From assembly GCA_015655145.1 (NCBI GenBank), contig JAATFO010000063.1, positions 1 through 56,613 of the forward strand: a stretch of 56,613 nt of DNA, in the 5' to 3' direction. Below the pieces are notes generated by a model. It had not been told where the DNA came from and did not search any database. It saw only the letters and a list, made by a program, of their open reading frames with translations. The position numbers and the translations under genes are program-made. Below, piece after piece: positions 8,868 through 17,792 of this stretch (its first letter is position 1; the number at the start of each line of letters is the position of its first letter). The stretch comes from Enterobacterales bacterium (GTDB lineage Bacteria; Pseudomonadota; Gammaproteobacteria; Enterobacterales; Enterobacteriaceae).

Positions 8868-10037
8868 CTACAGAGACGTAACGATGTTGAAATGAACGCC
8901 GTCCGCTTTAGCCAGATACATGGTCGGATCCGTTTTACCCAACAGAATGTGCTGCTTACCGCGGACACTGTGGAAAGTTAGCCCTTCAAATGCCGCATTG
9001 AGCGCGTTAATTGACAAGCTGCCTACCCGCTCAACCAGTGCGGCAAAAAAATGGATTGCATCGTAGCAGGATTGGCTTAGAACGCCCTGTACCGGTGCAG
9101 TGATGCCGTAAGCTGCACGATATTGATCCATAAACAGACTGTTTTCCGGCGTCGATAAGGAACTAAAGTAACTGGCCGCGCAGTAGAGATTACCGGTATG
9201 TTTGGCGCCAATGCCCAGCAATGTATTTTCCTCTACAGAGCCCGACATTCGAATGATCTTTTGCGACAGACCAGCGTCAGAAAAAGCCCGATTGAACATA
9301 ACGCAGTCAGAGCCAACCAATGATTCAAAAACCACATCGGGCCTGGATTCAATAATACGTTCGATCATGGCGGAGATATCAACTTGTCCCAGACGCAGGT
9401 AATCTTCGCCAACTACCTTGCCGCCATGGGACTGAATCAATTGACGTATAGTCTGATGAGTCGCTCGGGGCCAGATATAATCATTGCCAACAATATGCCA
9501 GTTACGCGCATTGCGATGGTCCATCATCCATTGAATAGCGTCGGGAAATTGTTGTTGCGGTGTATCACCGATAGCAAATACGCCGGGCGTATCTTCTCCC
9601 CCTTCGTATAACGGGGCAAAAACGTAGGGAATCAAACCAGCAAAAGCATCGCGCAGTGCGACACGCACACTGGAAAGATGTACGCCGATCAATGCATCAA
9701 TTTGATTGTCGCTGACCAGTTGCCAACACCGGGCCACGACGGCCTCAGGATCGCCGCCAGCATCTATCGCAAAGAGGTCGATTTCCCGCCCTAAAACCCG
9801 TCGGCCACGATTGATTTCCGCCGCCGCCAGTACCGCACTGTACTGGCAGGAAGGTCCCCAGATAGCATCGCTGCCATGAAATGGCACCAGTAATCCGAGT
9901 CGCAGCGGTTTTGATTTACTCAGGTTCTTTTGTACCGGTTGATGGCAGCCAGACGACAAACGCAAGCGGCTGGCGCCATTTCTTTGATAGCCATACCGTG
10001 GAAAAGCAGGAGAAGTCGTTAACATTGAATTGAGCAT
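8868..10037 (-). CDS. AmiC/UrtA-like ligand-binding protein without an export signal
   Basis: A 389-aa protein with the Peripla_BP fold of the amide/urea branch: PLRLGLLVPFHGSDAIWGP near residue 45, the FAPLYEGGED motif, and ESLVGSD. There is no Sec or Tat leader; the first 40 or so residues are polar and basic. Family knowledge: Pseudomonas AmiC is a cytosolic amide sensor that holds the antiterminator AmiR. By analogy this protein could sense the operon's substrate in the cytoplasm, but no AmiR-like gene is present here. The ATG at 10037 has GGAGAAG about 10 nt upstream; an in-frame TTG at 10061 is less likely. It is the first gene of the leftward operon, divergent from marR. Confidence 0.72.
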   Translation of the reverse strand: MLNSMLTTSPAFPRYGYQRNGASRLRLSSGCHQPVQKNLSKSKPLRLGLLVPFHGSDAIWGPSCQYSAVLAAAEINRGRRVLGREIDLFAIDAGGDPEAVVARCWQLVSDNQIDALIGVHLSSVRVALRDAFAGLIPYVFAPLYEGGEDTPGVFAIGDTPQQQFPDAIQWMMDHRNARNWHIVGNDYIWPRATHQTIRQLIQSHGGKVVGEDYLRLGQVDISAMIERIIESRPDVVFESLVGSDCVMFNRAFSDAGLSQKIIRMSGSVEENTLLGIGAKHTGNLYCAASYFSSLSTPENSLFMDQYRAAYGITAPVQGVLSQSCYDAIHFFAALVERVGSLSINALNAAFEGLTFHSVRGKQHILLGKTDPTMYLAKADGVHFNIVTSL

Positions 10038-10145
10038 AAATTGATCTTCTCCGGGCGGCAAAAGAATAACTTAATGCAAAAATCATGCTAATTCAGAAAA
10101 GCACGACAAGTTTGTGATTAACTTCTCGCAGGATGACCGTTGTGC

Positions 10146-10171
10146 AATGAAGTGCTAAAGTACCTTTCATT
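10146..10171. promoter_or_regulatory. candidate MarR operator in the divergent promoter region
   Basis: Between the AmiC-like gene and marR lies an imperfect inverted repeat with outer arms AATGAA and TTTCATT around GTGCTAAAGTAC. MarR-family regulators usually bind such palindromes in the region shared with the divergent operon. This is a pattern match only. Confidence 0.35.
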
Positions 10172-10198
10172 ATTGTTCTGCTGATGTGACGCTGAATT

Positions 10199-10621
10199 AT
10201 GTCGGACAAGCCGATAAACGAATACCTCGCCCATCTACTGGTACAAGCCAACCGTCGGGTTAATCGACAGCTATCGCTTGAAGGCATAACGCTTGAGCAC
10301 TGGAGAGCGCTTAAAGTCATTTCCGATCACGAAGGCGTGACTATGCGTGAACTCTCCAATGAGTTGATTCAAAACTTCCCGACACTGACGAAAATCATCG
10401 ACAAGATGGTGTTAGAGGCTCTGGTTTATCGCCTTTCTGACGATCAAGATCGCCGGAAAGTTCGACTGTATATTTCTGACAAGGGAAAAGCGGTTTTAGC
10501 ACAACAAAATGATCGTGTTAATGATCATCAAGGCAAGCTTGAAGATGCCTACGGGAGCGAAGAAGCACAAATGCTCAGGGAGATGTTAGAACAGTTTTTG
10601 AAAGCAGGGTCAGGAGAATAG
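10199..10621 (+). CDS. MarR-family transcriptional regulator
   Basis: A 140-aa winged-helix regulator. The recognition region GVTMRELSNELIQNFPTLTK (about residues 45-64) and the wing DDQDRRKVRLYISDKGK (about residues 80-96) match MarR proteins. These usually act as repressors released by a small ligand, often aromatic or lipophilic. It is divergent from the 10-kb catabolic/transport operon and is its probable regulator. It ends with TAG, 75 nt before a bidirectional terminator. Confidence 0.85.
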   Translation: MSDKPINEYLAHLLVQANRRVNRQLSLEGITLEHWRALKVISDHEGVTMRELSNELIQNFPTLTKIIDKMVLEALVYRLSDDQDRRKVRLYISDKGKAVLAQQNDRVNDHQGKLEDAYGSEEAQMLREMLEQFLKAGSGE

Positions 10622-10690
10622 CCCCGATTGCGTGGCGCGATTTAAATTGCCAGCGCCCTTAAGTAGGATGACTGAGATATTGGGCTGGCT

Positions 10691-10726
10691 GAACGAAAAA
10701 AGGACCCTAAGGTCCTTTTTTCAACG
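10691..10726 (+). repeat. left copy of a 36-bp direct repeat containing a terminator
   Basis: From GAACG to CAACG this stretch matches 24696-24731 in the same orientation, with a single T/A difference in the 3' T-run. The identity includes 5 nt on each side of the hairpin. The two copies bracket the apiose-type operon and the MFS/DJ-1/LysR module. Confidence 0.7.
10696..10721. terminator. bidirectional intrinsic terminator
   Basis: An 11-bp perfect stem, AAAAAAGGACC with GGTCCTTTTTT, closes a CTAA loop. It lies between the convergent marR gene and the sugar isomerase gene, so it can end transcription from both sides. The hairpin plus its flanks recurs almost unchanged at 24696-24731 (see the repeat entries). 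Confidence 0.85.
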
Positions 10727-10765
10727 CCAGACTGTTGCCTGATTCGGCGTATATTGTAGCGCGAC

Positions 10766-11761
10766 TTACTCCTCTTCGATCGATGACAGCAATGCATTTT
10801 GGATAATACGTTGAGCCTGCATTGCATCCTGTCGTGCCTGTGCTGCCTGCAGTGCGGGAATATCCAGCTTATCAAGTGCGCGATAAATATGTTTGAGGAA
10901 GCGGATTGAGAGGCGTGCCGCCTCAACGTTATCTTCCCTGAACGGGAATTGATCCAATTGCCAGACACCATCCCAGTTATTGAGTTTCAGCACATAGAAG
11001 AATTCAAACAGTTCCGTCATATGCACAGTGCCGACCACAAGGTCATCGTCCCAGCTACGCAGGTTATCATTCACATCCATGCCAAACAGACGGCCACGAT
11101 CAATAATCAATTGTGCCGAATCCGCCGGAGATTCGCCGCCAAACAGCGCATGGCCGAAATCTAACAGGATACCGACGTTATCCAGGCCGATATCTTCAAT
11201 GCCCAACAGAGATCGTGCAGCCGAATCCCAGGTCATTTTAACCCTCGGCTCACGCGGTTTATATTCAATGGCAAATTTCACATCCGGATTGCCCGCTGCC
11301 AGCTCACGCATTCCGTCCACGGCGAGTTTCCACAACTGTTTATGATCGACCTGGAACGGATAATCCCAACCATCCTGCCCCGGCCACACCTTGACATAGC
11401 TGGCTCCCAGCGCTCTGACGACATCGGCAGCCTCATTCATCAGCGTCATGGCCTCGGCACGCGCTACCGGGTCAGGGTTGGTAAAAGCCCCACGAGACCA
11501 TTTACGGAGGTAAATTTCTGGCGTAATGCCGATGGCTTTTAAGCCTGCATCATTAAGCGCCTCTTTCACCTGCTCCAGTGTAACACCCGGCGAGAAGGGA
11601 TAAGGAATATCGACATAAGAGAGATCGCCGACCTTTTTAGCTTCCCGAATCTGTTCAAGGGTGCTTAAAGCCGGCCCGTAACCATCCACCGCATAGCGGT
11701 CAATATAGTTGGCAAAGTGCCATAAACCTGCGCCAAATTTTGGGTAGTTGTAGGTTGTCAT
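10766..11761 (-). CDS. xylose-isomerase-like TIM-barrel sugar isomerase, probable D-apiose isomerase
   Basis: A 331-aa protein of the AP-endonuclease/xylose-isomerase-like TIM-barrel superfamily (COG1082-like). Likely metal ligands are E and D/H residues in [26 protein letters not shown] and [14 protein letters not shown]. In the described non-oxidative D-apiose pathway such an enzyme converts D-apiose to D-apulose. The assignment rests mainly on gene context: FGGY kinase, split transketolase and pentose-type importer. It is the last gene of the leftward operon, 67 nt after the kinase gene. Another branched or short sugar is possible. Confidence 0.65.
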   Translation of the reverse strand: MTTYNYPKFGAGLWHFANYIDRYAVDGYGPALSTLEQIREAKKVGDLSYVDIPYPFSPGVTLEQVKEALNDAGLKAIGITPEIYLRKWSRGAFTNPDPVARAEAMTLMNEAADVVRALGASYVKVWPGQDGWDYPFQVDHKQLWKLAVDGMRELAAGNPDVKFAIEYKPREPRVKMTWDSAARSLLGIEDIGLDNVGILLDFGHALFGGESPADSAQLIIDRGRLFGMDVNDNLRSWDDDLVVGTVHMTELFEFFYVLKLNNWDGVWQLDQFPFREDNVEAARLSIRFLKHIYRALDKLDIPALQAAQARQDAMQAQRIIQNALLSSIEEE

Positions 11762-11828
11762 ATTAATTAATCTCCATGTAAAACAGCTTAATTGGATTCA
11801 CACAGCTTCAGCTACAATATCAGGAAAG

Positions 11829-13313
11829 TCATATCCGGAACCGACAGCGGGCCACCGCAACCTGCCAGCCCTGATAATTTTCTGCCATCAGAGCGGCTTG
11901 CTCCTGACGTGGATAGATAACCGTGCTACGGGCAAAACTATGCAGGTCCTGATAATCCTGCCACCATCCCAGGTGTCTTCCTGCCAACAGCGCCGCGCCC
12001 AGCGCGGAGACTTCCGCCACGGCGGCAATCACCACCGGACGCTGTAACACATCCGCCTGCCACTGCATCAGCCAGCGGTTCTGAGTGGCACTGCCATCAA
12101 CGCACAACGAGGGGAATGTGCGCCCGCTGGCCTTTTCCATGGCGAAAAAGACATCGGCTATCTGCCAGCCGATGGACTCCAGCGCAACTCGCGCCAGTAC
12201 TGTCGGGGTAGCCGCGTCGGTCATTCCGCACAACAGGCCGCGGGCCTGGAGATCCCACCACGGCGCGCCCAGCCCAGATAGCGCCGGCACAAAGTAGATC
12301 CCCTGGTTGTTCTCGCATTTCGCCGCCATTTCAGTCAGACGCTGCGGTTCACTGATACCCAACATGCGTCCCAGCCAGGCAGCGCCGGAGCCAGTATGGG
12401 TAATATTACCTTCAAAAGCGTAGCGCAGTTGGCCGTCATGCCAGGCGACAGTCGTGCTGAGGCCATTGTTGCTCAGCGCAGGTTCAGCCATCGACATCAT
12501 CAGTGAAGAGCCGGTGCCGTAGGTGGCTTTAATTACATCGCTGCCCGCCTGACGCTGCGCATAAAGCGCGGCATGGGAGTCACCGATCATCGCCATCACC
12601 GGCGTGCCAGCCGGTAATCCGGCAATATCGCTACGCACTACCTGTGCCTGCTGTGCGGAAGAGGGCATAATCTGCGCCAATGCCGGGCGCGGCACATTAA
12701 ACAGCGCCAGCAAACACGCATCCCAGTCACCACGGTGAATATTAAACAACTGGGTACGCGCCGCGTTGGAATAGTCGGTGACGAAACGCTCCCCGGCGCT
12801 CAACTGCCATACCAGCCAACTGTCTACAGTGCCAATGCAGATCTCTCCTGCCTGAGCGCGCGCCATACCATTGGGCAACTCAGCAAGCAGGCAGTTGATT
12901 TTGGCAGCCGGGAACATCGGGTCGATCGTCAGTCCACTTAACTGGGCAATCAACTCGGCCTGTCCGTCGTTATGCAACTGTTGGCACAATCCTTCCGAGC
13001 GTCGGTCTTGCCAGCTGATCAGCGGCGATAGCGGCTGACCATCACGGCGTTGCCAGATCATCACCGATTCACGCTGATTACTGATTGCCAGTGCCGCCAC
13101 ATCGCAACCTGGCAACTGGGCGAGGCAGGCGACGATGGCCTGTTGTACCGCCTGCCAGATGGCCAACGGATCCTGTTCTGCCAGCCCCGGTTGCGGATGG
13201 TTGATGGACAAGGCGACGCTGCTGCGTGCCAGCACCTTGCCAGTACGATCCACAGCAACCGCCTTAGCGTTGGTGGTACCCTCATCAATTGCCAGAATAA
13301 CCGGGCCAGCCAT
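11829..13313 (-). CDS. aplK: FGGY-family carbohydrate kinase, probable D-apulose kinase
   Basis: A 494-aa sugar kinase of the FGGY family (xylulokinase/glycerol kinase type). The N-terminal ATP-site motif ILAIDEGTTNAKAVAVD, the ISNQRES and SWQDRR segments, GTGSSLMMS, and the ATP-binding EVSALGAALLAG near the C-terminus are all present. In the D-apiose route the family member phosphorylates D-apulose to apulose 4-phosphate, the substrate of the neighbouring transketolase. It begins 3 nt after the transketolase C-terminal gene stops. The fold is certain; the substrate is inferred from context. Confidence 0.7.
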   Translation of the reverse strand: MAGPVILAIDEGTTNAKAVAVDRTGKVLARSSVALSINHPQPGLAEQDPLAIWQAVQQAIVACLAQLPGCDVAALAISNQRESVMIWQRRDGQPLSPLISWQDRRSEGLCQQLHNDGQAELIAQLSGLTIDPMFPAAKINCLLAELPNGMARAQAGEICIGTVDSWLVWQLSAGERFVTDYSNAARTQLFNIHRGDWDACLLALFNVPRPALAQIMPSSAQQAQVVRSDIAGLPAGTPVMAMIGDSHAALYAQRQAGSDVIKATYGTGSSLMMSMAEPALSNNGLSTTVAWHDGQLRYAFEGNITHTGSGAAWLGRMLGISEPQRLTEMAAKCENNQGIYFVPALSGLGAPWWDLQARGLLCGMTDAATPTVLARVALESIGWQIADVFFAMEKASGRTFPSLCVDGSATQNRWLMQWQADVLQRPVVIAAVAEVSALGAALLAGRHLGWWQDYQDLHSFARSTVIYPRQEQAALMAENYQGWQVAVARCRFRI

Positions 13314-13316
13314 GGG

Positions 13317-14261
13317 TTATTCTCCTTTGCAGATACGCAATGCATGGCGCACCAAACCTGCGGCATCAATGCCGTGGTGTGCCCGGGTAGCAGCGCGATC
13401 CCCGGCGATAGCATATTCGCCATCATTGATCCCAAGCCGTAGCAATGGGGCCGCCACTCCCCCTTCGGCCAGAACTTCAGCCACCAGGCTGCCCACGCCG
13501 CCGTTAACGTTATGCTCCTCCACACTGATCACTGCCGGATAAGCCTGTAGCAACTGACGCAACTGGCGGGTATCACAAGGACGAATGGAAGGAATAGCGA
13601 TCACGCCTGCTGAAACCCCCTTTTCGGCCAATACTGCGGCAGCATCCACCGCTTCATACACTGTGGACCCCATGGCTACCAGGGCGATGTCATTGCCTTC
13701 ACGCAATTGGTCGATGGCGCCAGGGACAAACCGATAATCGTCGTCATGCAACTGCGGCAACGCTTTACCGTCCAGGCGAATATAGACCGGTCCCTGATGA
13801 TCCAGGGCATAGTCAATAATTTGGCGACACTCCAGCGGGCAAGAGGGCGCAAAAATCTGGATATTGCCGAAGCCACGCATAATGGCAATATCATCAATAC
13901 TGTGATGTGTGCTGGCCAGCGGACCGTAGCTGGCGCCGGAATTCAACCCAAACAGTTTCACATTTGTGTTGTTGTAGCAAATATCGACTTTTACCTGCTC
14001 GTTGGCACGTGAAATCAGAAACGGCGCGGCATTGCAGGTTACGGCAATTTTACCGCCAATCGCCAGTCCGGCAGCGGTCCCTACCATCGCCTGTTCGGCG
14101 ATACCGACATTGACCAGCCGGCCAGGAAATGTGTTGATAAATGGGGCGATTTTAGCGGTGGAGGTTGAATCAGCCACCACGGGCACCACGTCCAGACCGC
14201 GTTCAACTGCAGCGATCAGCGCTTCTACCATCACCGTCGCCAGATGTTGTGCATTACTCAT
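13317..14261 (-). CDS. aptB: transketolase C-terminal subunit, probable apulose-4-phosphate transketolase subunit B
   Basis: A 314-aa protein covering the pyrimidine-binding and C-terminal domains of a split transketolase. FPGRLVNVGIAEQAMVGTAAG (about residues 45-65) holds the conserved Glu that activates thiamine diphosphate. ISVEEHNVNGGVGS lies in the C-terminal domain. It overlaps the N-terminal subunit gene by 8 nt. In the apiose pathway such a two-subunit enzyme splits apulose 4-phosphate with transfer of a glycolaldehyde-type unit. The symbol is assigned by pathway inference, and which subunit is called A or B follows my recollection. Confidence 0.68.
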   Translation of the reverse strand: MSNAQHLATVMVEALIAAVERGLDVVPVVADSTSTAKIAPFINTFPGRLVNVGIAEQAMVGTAAGLAIGGKIAVTCNAAPFLISRANEQVKVDICYNNTNVKLFGLNSGASYGPLASTHHSIDDIAIMRGFGNIQIFAPSCPLECRQIIDYALDHQGPVYIRLDGKALPQLHDDDYRFVPGAIDQLREGNDIALVAMGSTVYEAVDAAAVLAEKGVSAGVIAIPSIRPCDTRQLRQLLQAYPAVISVEEHNVNGGVGSLVAEVLAEGGVAAPLLRLGINDGEYAIAGDRAATRAHHGIDAAGLVRHALRICKGE

Positions 14262-15084
14262 CTTTCAACTCCTCTAAAGCCAGCGTAATCTCTTCCCCTT
14301 TCGGCACCCGATGGTGCCATTCAGGTTTGCCCTGAATAAATGAAATACCAAAACCTTTTTCGGTGTTGGCAATCACCACGTTAGGCTTACCATTGGCGGG
14401 CAGATTTTCCAGTGTACTGACCACCGATGCCATGTCATTACCCGCACATTCAGTGACATTCAGACCAAAGGCACGCCACTTTTCCGCCAGTGGGTCAGTA
14501 TTCATAATTTCGCGAGTGGCGCCTGCCAGCTGCAGTTTATTTTTATCGTTAATGATAACCAGGTTATCCAGACTATAGTGGGCGGCCACCAATGCAGCTT
14601 CCCAGTTACTGCCCTCGGTCAGTTCACCGTCACCGGTAACCACAAATACCCGGCGGGCGCTATTGTCTTTTTTCGCAGCCAAGGCAATCCCCACGGCCAC
14701 TGGCAAGCCATGGCCGAGCGCCCCGGTATTCAGCTCCACACCCGGGGTTTTGTGTTTCACCGGGTGGCCCGGCAGATGCGAACCGGCATGCTGATAAGTC
14801 GGCAGCCAGCTCTCCGGGAAGTAACCGGCTTCCGCCAATACACAGTAGTAGCCACCCGCCGCATGCCCTTTCGACTGAATATAGATATCTCGAGATTTGT
14901 CGTCCGTGCGTTCCGGCGCGCAATTAAGCAGGCGGAAGTAGAGCGCCGTCAAAATTTCGACCTGCGACAGGTCCGCCCCGGTATGTCCTCCCGCAGGGCT
15001 GTCGGCATTTAATCGAATAATACGACGGCGGATCGCCCGCGCTTTACCTTGTAGTTCTTCGACTGACAGATTGAACGGATTCAT
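14254..15084 (-). CDS. aptA: transketolase N-terminal (ThDP-binding) subunit, probable apulose-4-phosphate transketolase subunit A
   Basis: A 276-aa protein equal to the N-terminal third of transketolase. The thiamine diphosphate motif is visible as GDGELTEGSNWEAALVAAHYSLDN with NLVIINDKNK (about residues 150-184). SPAGGHTGADLSQVEILTALYF near the N-terminus is typical of split transketolases. It forms the active enzyme with the protein encoded at 13317-14261. An 85-nt gap containing a palindrome precedes it, so the catabolic genes may have their own promoter. Confidence 0.68.
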   Translation of the reverse strand: MNPFNLSVEELQGKARAIRRRIIRLNADSPAGGHTGADLSQVEILTALYFRLLNCAPERTDDKSRDIYIQSKGHAAGGYYCVLAEAGYFPESWLPTYQHAGSHLPGHPVKHKTPGVELNTGALGHGLPVAVGIALAAKKDNSARRVFVVTGDGELTEGSNWEAALVAAHYSLDNLVIINDKNKLQLAGATREIMNTDPLAEKWRAFGLNVTECAGNDMASVVSTLENLPANGKPNVVIANTEKGFGISFIQGKPEWHHRVPKGEEITLALEELKDE

Positions 15085-15113
15085 CTCGCCACCTCTGAAT
15101 TTAAATTTAACAA

Positions 15114-15127
15114 TGATTATATATTCA
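15114..15127. promoter_or_regulatory. candidate SorC operator before the transketolase gene
   Basis: TGATTATATATTCA on the plus strand (TGAATATATAATCA on the minus) differs by one base from the perfect palindrome at 19371-19384. It lies 30 nt upstream of the transketolase start, in the only sizeable gap between transport and catabolic genes. The shared sequence and similar position suggest that one regulator controls both blocks. Confidence 0.55.
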
Positions 15128-15169
15128 TGATCAGTAAAAAAATAAGCTGCTACCGGGCTGTCAGCTCAG

Positions 15170-16270
15170 TCAAGCAGCCTCCCCTTCTTCGATCAGTACC
15201 TTCTGCGCCACCACGGCAGCTTTCTGCTGCATACGATTCTGCATCTGGTCGATGATCACCGCGATAATGATCACAATGCCTTTTATCACCATCTGCCAGA
15301 ACTCGCTGACCCCCATCATAATCAGCCCGTCAGCAAGAAAACCGATAACAAACGCCCCGACCAGCGTACCAAGAATAGTACCGCGCCCACCTGCCAGTGA
15401 GGTACCACCAAGGACCACAGCCGCAATGGCGTTCATTTCAAATGAGGTACCGTTGGCCGGGTGGCTGGCCACCAGTTGCGACGACACTACAATTCCGGCG
15501 ATGGCGGCGCAGAAACCTGAAAGCGCATAGACGAGAACTTTCACTGTTCTTACCCGTACACCAGAAAGTTCAGCGGCGCGTTCGTTATCGCCAATGGCAT
15601 ATACCTGGCGACCAAACGGCAGACGGCGGGCTATATAGGCAATCACCAGCGCCAACACAATCATCATCCAGATCGCGTAGGGAAGCCCGAGGAAATTACC
15701 GGCACCAATTTTGTCAAAACCCGTGTTCCCCAACTGCGGATTACCCTGAAGTCCGGGAAAAGTTTCACCACCCGAGGTGAGCATGGCCGCCCCGCGCAGG
15801 ATATACATAGTCCCGAGGGTGCAGATAAACGGCGTCACGTTATAACGGGTGATAATCCAGCCGTTGCCTGCGCCAATCAGCCCGCCAATCAGCAGCACCA
15901 GCGGCACAATCACCCAGACACTGGGGAAAATGGCAATGCCAAACATCGGCAGCACGATCCCTTTAGTGATCATCAAACCCGCTATCATGCCGCACAACCC
16001 CAGCGTGGCGCCGATCGAGAGATCAATCCCGGCAGTGATAATGACAAAGGTGATCCCCAGCGCCAGAAAGGCATTAATAGCAATATGCTTAACCATGATC
16101 ACCAGGCTACCAACAGCAAGAAAGTCCGGCACGGTTAAGGCAAAGAAACCGACGATCAGAAATAAGGCAATAAAGGTACGCATTTTTAACAACAGCAGGA
16201 AAAGGCTCTCACGAGAATTAAAGGCTTTTACCGCAGGCGTCGGCAGCGCCACCCCTGGACTATTTTTCAT
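15170..16270 (-). CDS. sugar ABC transporter permease, RbsC type
   Basis: A 366-aa inner-membrane permease with about ten hydrophobic segments. The typical RbsC-family features are ITAGIDLSIGATLGLCGM, the GDNERAAELSGVRVRTVKV cytoplasmic loop, and AVVLGGTSLAGGRGTILG. I chose the ATG at 16270 (MKNSPGV) because AGGGG lies 8 nt upstream and the codon follows the ATPase stop directly (TGATATG). It forms the import complex with the ATPase and binding protein encoded upstream. The substrate is probably D-apiose. Confidence 0.87.
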   Translation of the reverse strand: MKNSPGVALPTPAVKAFNSRESLFLLLLKMRTFIALFLIVGFFALTVPDFLAVGSLVIMVKHIAINAFLALGITFVIITAGIDLSIGATLGLCGMIAGLMITKGIVLPMFGIAIFPSVWVIVPLVLLIGGLIGAGNGWIITRYNVTPFICTLGTMYILRGAAMLTSGGETFPGLQGNPQLGNTGFDKIGAGNFLGLPYAIWMMIVLALVIAYIARRLPFGRQVYAIGDNERAAELSGVRVRTVKVLVYALSGFCAAIAGIVVSSQLVASHPANGTSFEMNAIAAVVLGGTSLAGGRGTILGTLVGAFVIGFLADGLIMMGVSEFWQMVIKGIVIIIAVIIDQMQNRMQQKAAVVAQKVLIEEGEAA

Positions 16271-16271
16271 A

Positions 16272-17792
16272 TCAAAACCCCTGAGCACTTGCTTTCACCA
16301 GCGCCGACTCCTCTGCCGTCGCACGAGGAATATCGGCGGTCAACTTACCACCGGACATCACCAGAATACGGTCCGAGACCGCCATGATCTCTTTCAGATC
16401 TGAGGTTGAAAACAGGATGGCGATGCCCTGTTGCGACAACTTGACCATCATGCGAAACACATCAGCTTTCGCGCCGACATCAATTCCACGACTGGGTTCA
16501 TCCAGTAACAACAGACGCGGATTAGTCAACAGCGAGCGACCAATCACTACTTTCTGCTGATTACCGCCACTCAGCGCGTTGATCGTCACGTCCGGTGAGG
16601 AAACTTTGATCGACAGATTGCTGACCGTGTCGGCCACTACCGCACTCTCCTGTTGACGTGAAATAGCAAAACGGTATTCCAGACGATGCCAGAGGCTGGC
16701 AATGGTCAGATTGCTGGCCACCGACGATACCGGGAAAATGCCGGTACGTTTGCGATCCTCCGGCACCAGGCTCATTCCCATACGAATGCGATCGGCAGTC
16801 GACAGACGCTGCGGTACCGGTTTGCTGTCCAGCCACAATTTGCCAAGATAACTGCGTTGGGTGCCAAGCAGGCACTCAAACAGTTCGGTGCGTCCAGCCC
16901 CCATCAGGCCATAAATCCCGACGATCTCCCCAGCATGCACGTTGAAGGAAACATCATTCACCAGCGTATTACCGGACGGTCCGAGGCAGGTGATATTTTC
17001 AGCCTCCAGCACCGGCACACCGAACTGGCGATCGGCGTTAAGAAAACTGGTGACCGGTTCGCTGCCGAGCATCTCGCGGACAATCCACGGTACATCGATG
17101 TCGCTCACTTGCGCTTCAGACTGAAAACGTCCGTCACGCAGAATCGTGATCACATCACCAATCGCCATCAGCTCTTCCAGTCGGTGCGAAATATAGATAA
17201 TCGATACTCCCTGACGCGTCAGCTCGCGGATCACCCGGAACAGGATCTCCACTTCGCTTTTACTCAGCGCCGAGGTCGGTTCATCAAGAATAAGAATATC
17301 GGTGTCTTCCGCGAGCGCTTTAGCTATTTCCACCAACTGTTGCTGCCCGACCTTAAGATTTCCCACCAGTTCACGCGGGGAAATTGCCTGATCCAGACGC
17401 TGCATCAACTCGGCAGAACGTGCCTCCTGGGTCCTCTCATCAATCGGTTTCAACCCACGCTGTAACTCACGACCAAGGAAAATATTCTCCGCCACCGACA
17501 GGTTCTCAAACAGGTTCAGCTCCTGATGTACCATGCCGATGCCCAACTTTGCCGCCACGCGGGTGCTGCTGAGCTGCACCTGTTCACCGTTCAGCCAGAT
17601 CTCGCCACTGCTCGGCTGTTGTACGCCGGCAAGGATCTTCATCAACGTTGACTTACCGGCACCGTTTTCACCGATGATCACATTGACCTTGCCGCGCCAC
17701 ACGCGGTAATCCACCTTGTCCAGCGCCAGAGTGCCGGGAAAAAGCATCGAGACCGCGCGGGTTTGCAGAATAATCGGATCCGACTGGTTCAT
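16272..17792 (-). CDS. sugar ABC transporter ATP-binding protein, RbsA type (two ATPase domains)
   Basis: A 506-aa fused ATPase with two ABC domains. The N-terminal domain has Walker A GENGAGKST (about residue 39), signature LKVGQQQLVEIAKAL and Walker B LILDEPTSAL. The C-terminal domain has the diverged P-loop GLMGAGRTE, signature LSGGNQQKVVIGR and LLLDEPSRGIDVGAK. This is the RbsA/XylG layout for pentose importers. Its start overlaps the DUF2291 lipoprotein stop by 1 nt and its stop abuts the permease start, so translation is coupled. Confidence 0.9.
   Translation of the reverse strand: MNQSDPIILQTRAVSMLFPGTLALDKVDYRVWRGKVNVIIGENGAGKSTLMKILAGVQQPSSGEIWLNGEQVQLSSTRVAAKLGIGMVHQELNLFENLSVAENIFLGRELQRGLKPIDERTQEARSAELMQRLDQAISPRELVGNLKVGQQQLVEIAKALAEDTDILILDEPTSALSKSEVEILFRVIRELTRQGVSIIYISHRLEELMAIGDVITILRDGRFQSEAQVSDIDVPWIVREMLGSEPVTSFLNADRQFGVPVLEAENITCLGPSGNTLVNDVSFNVHAGEIVGIYGLMGAGRTELFECLLGTQRSYLGKLWLDSKPVPQRLSTADRIRMGMSLVPEDRKRTGIFPVSSVASNLTIASLWHRLEYRFAISRQQESAVVADTVSNLSIKVSSPDVTINALSGGNQQKVVIGRSLLTNPRLLLLDEPSRGIDVGAKADVFRMMVKLSQQGIAILFSTSDLKEIMAVSDRILVMSGGKLTADIPRATAEESALVKASAQGF

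Noticed and set aside
10642..10971. Minus-strand ORF of 109 aa across the terminator
   Set aside because: It overlaps the isomerase gene in another frame and its readable part is a translation of the terminator hairpin. A similar string appears at the other copy of the repeat.
13061..13525. 154-aa minus-strand ORF overlapping the kinase and transketolase genes
   Set aside because: It is a shadow frame of two well-supported genes.
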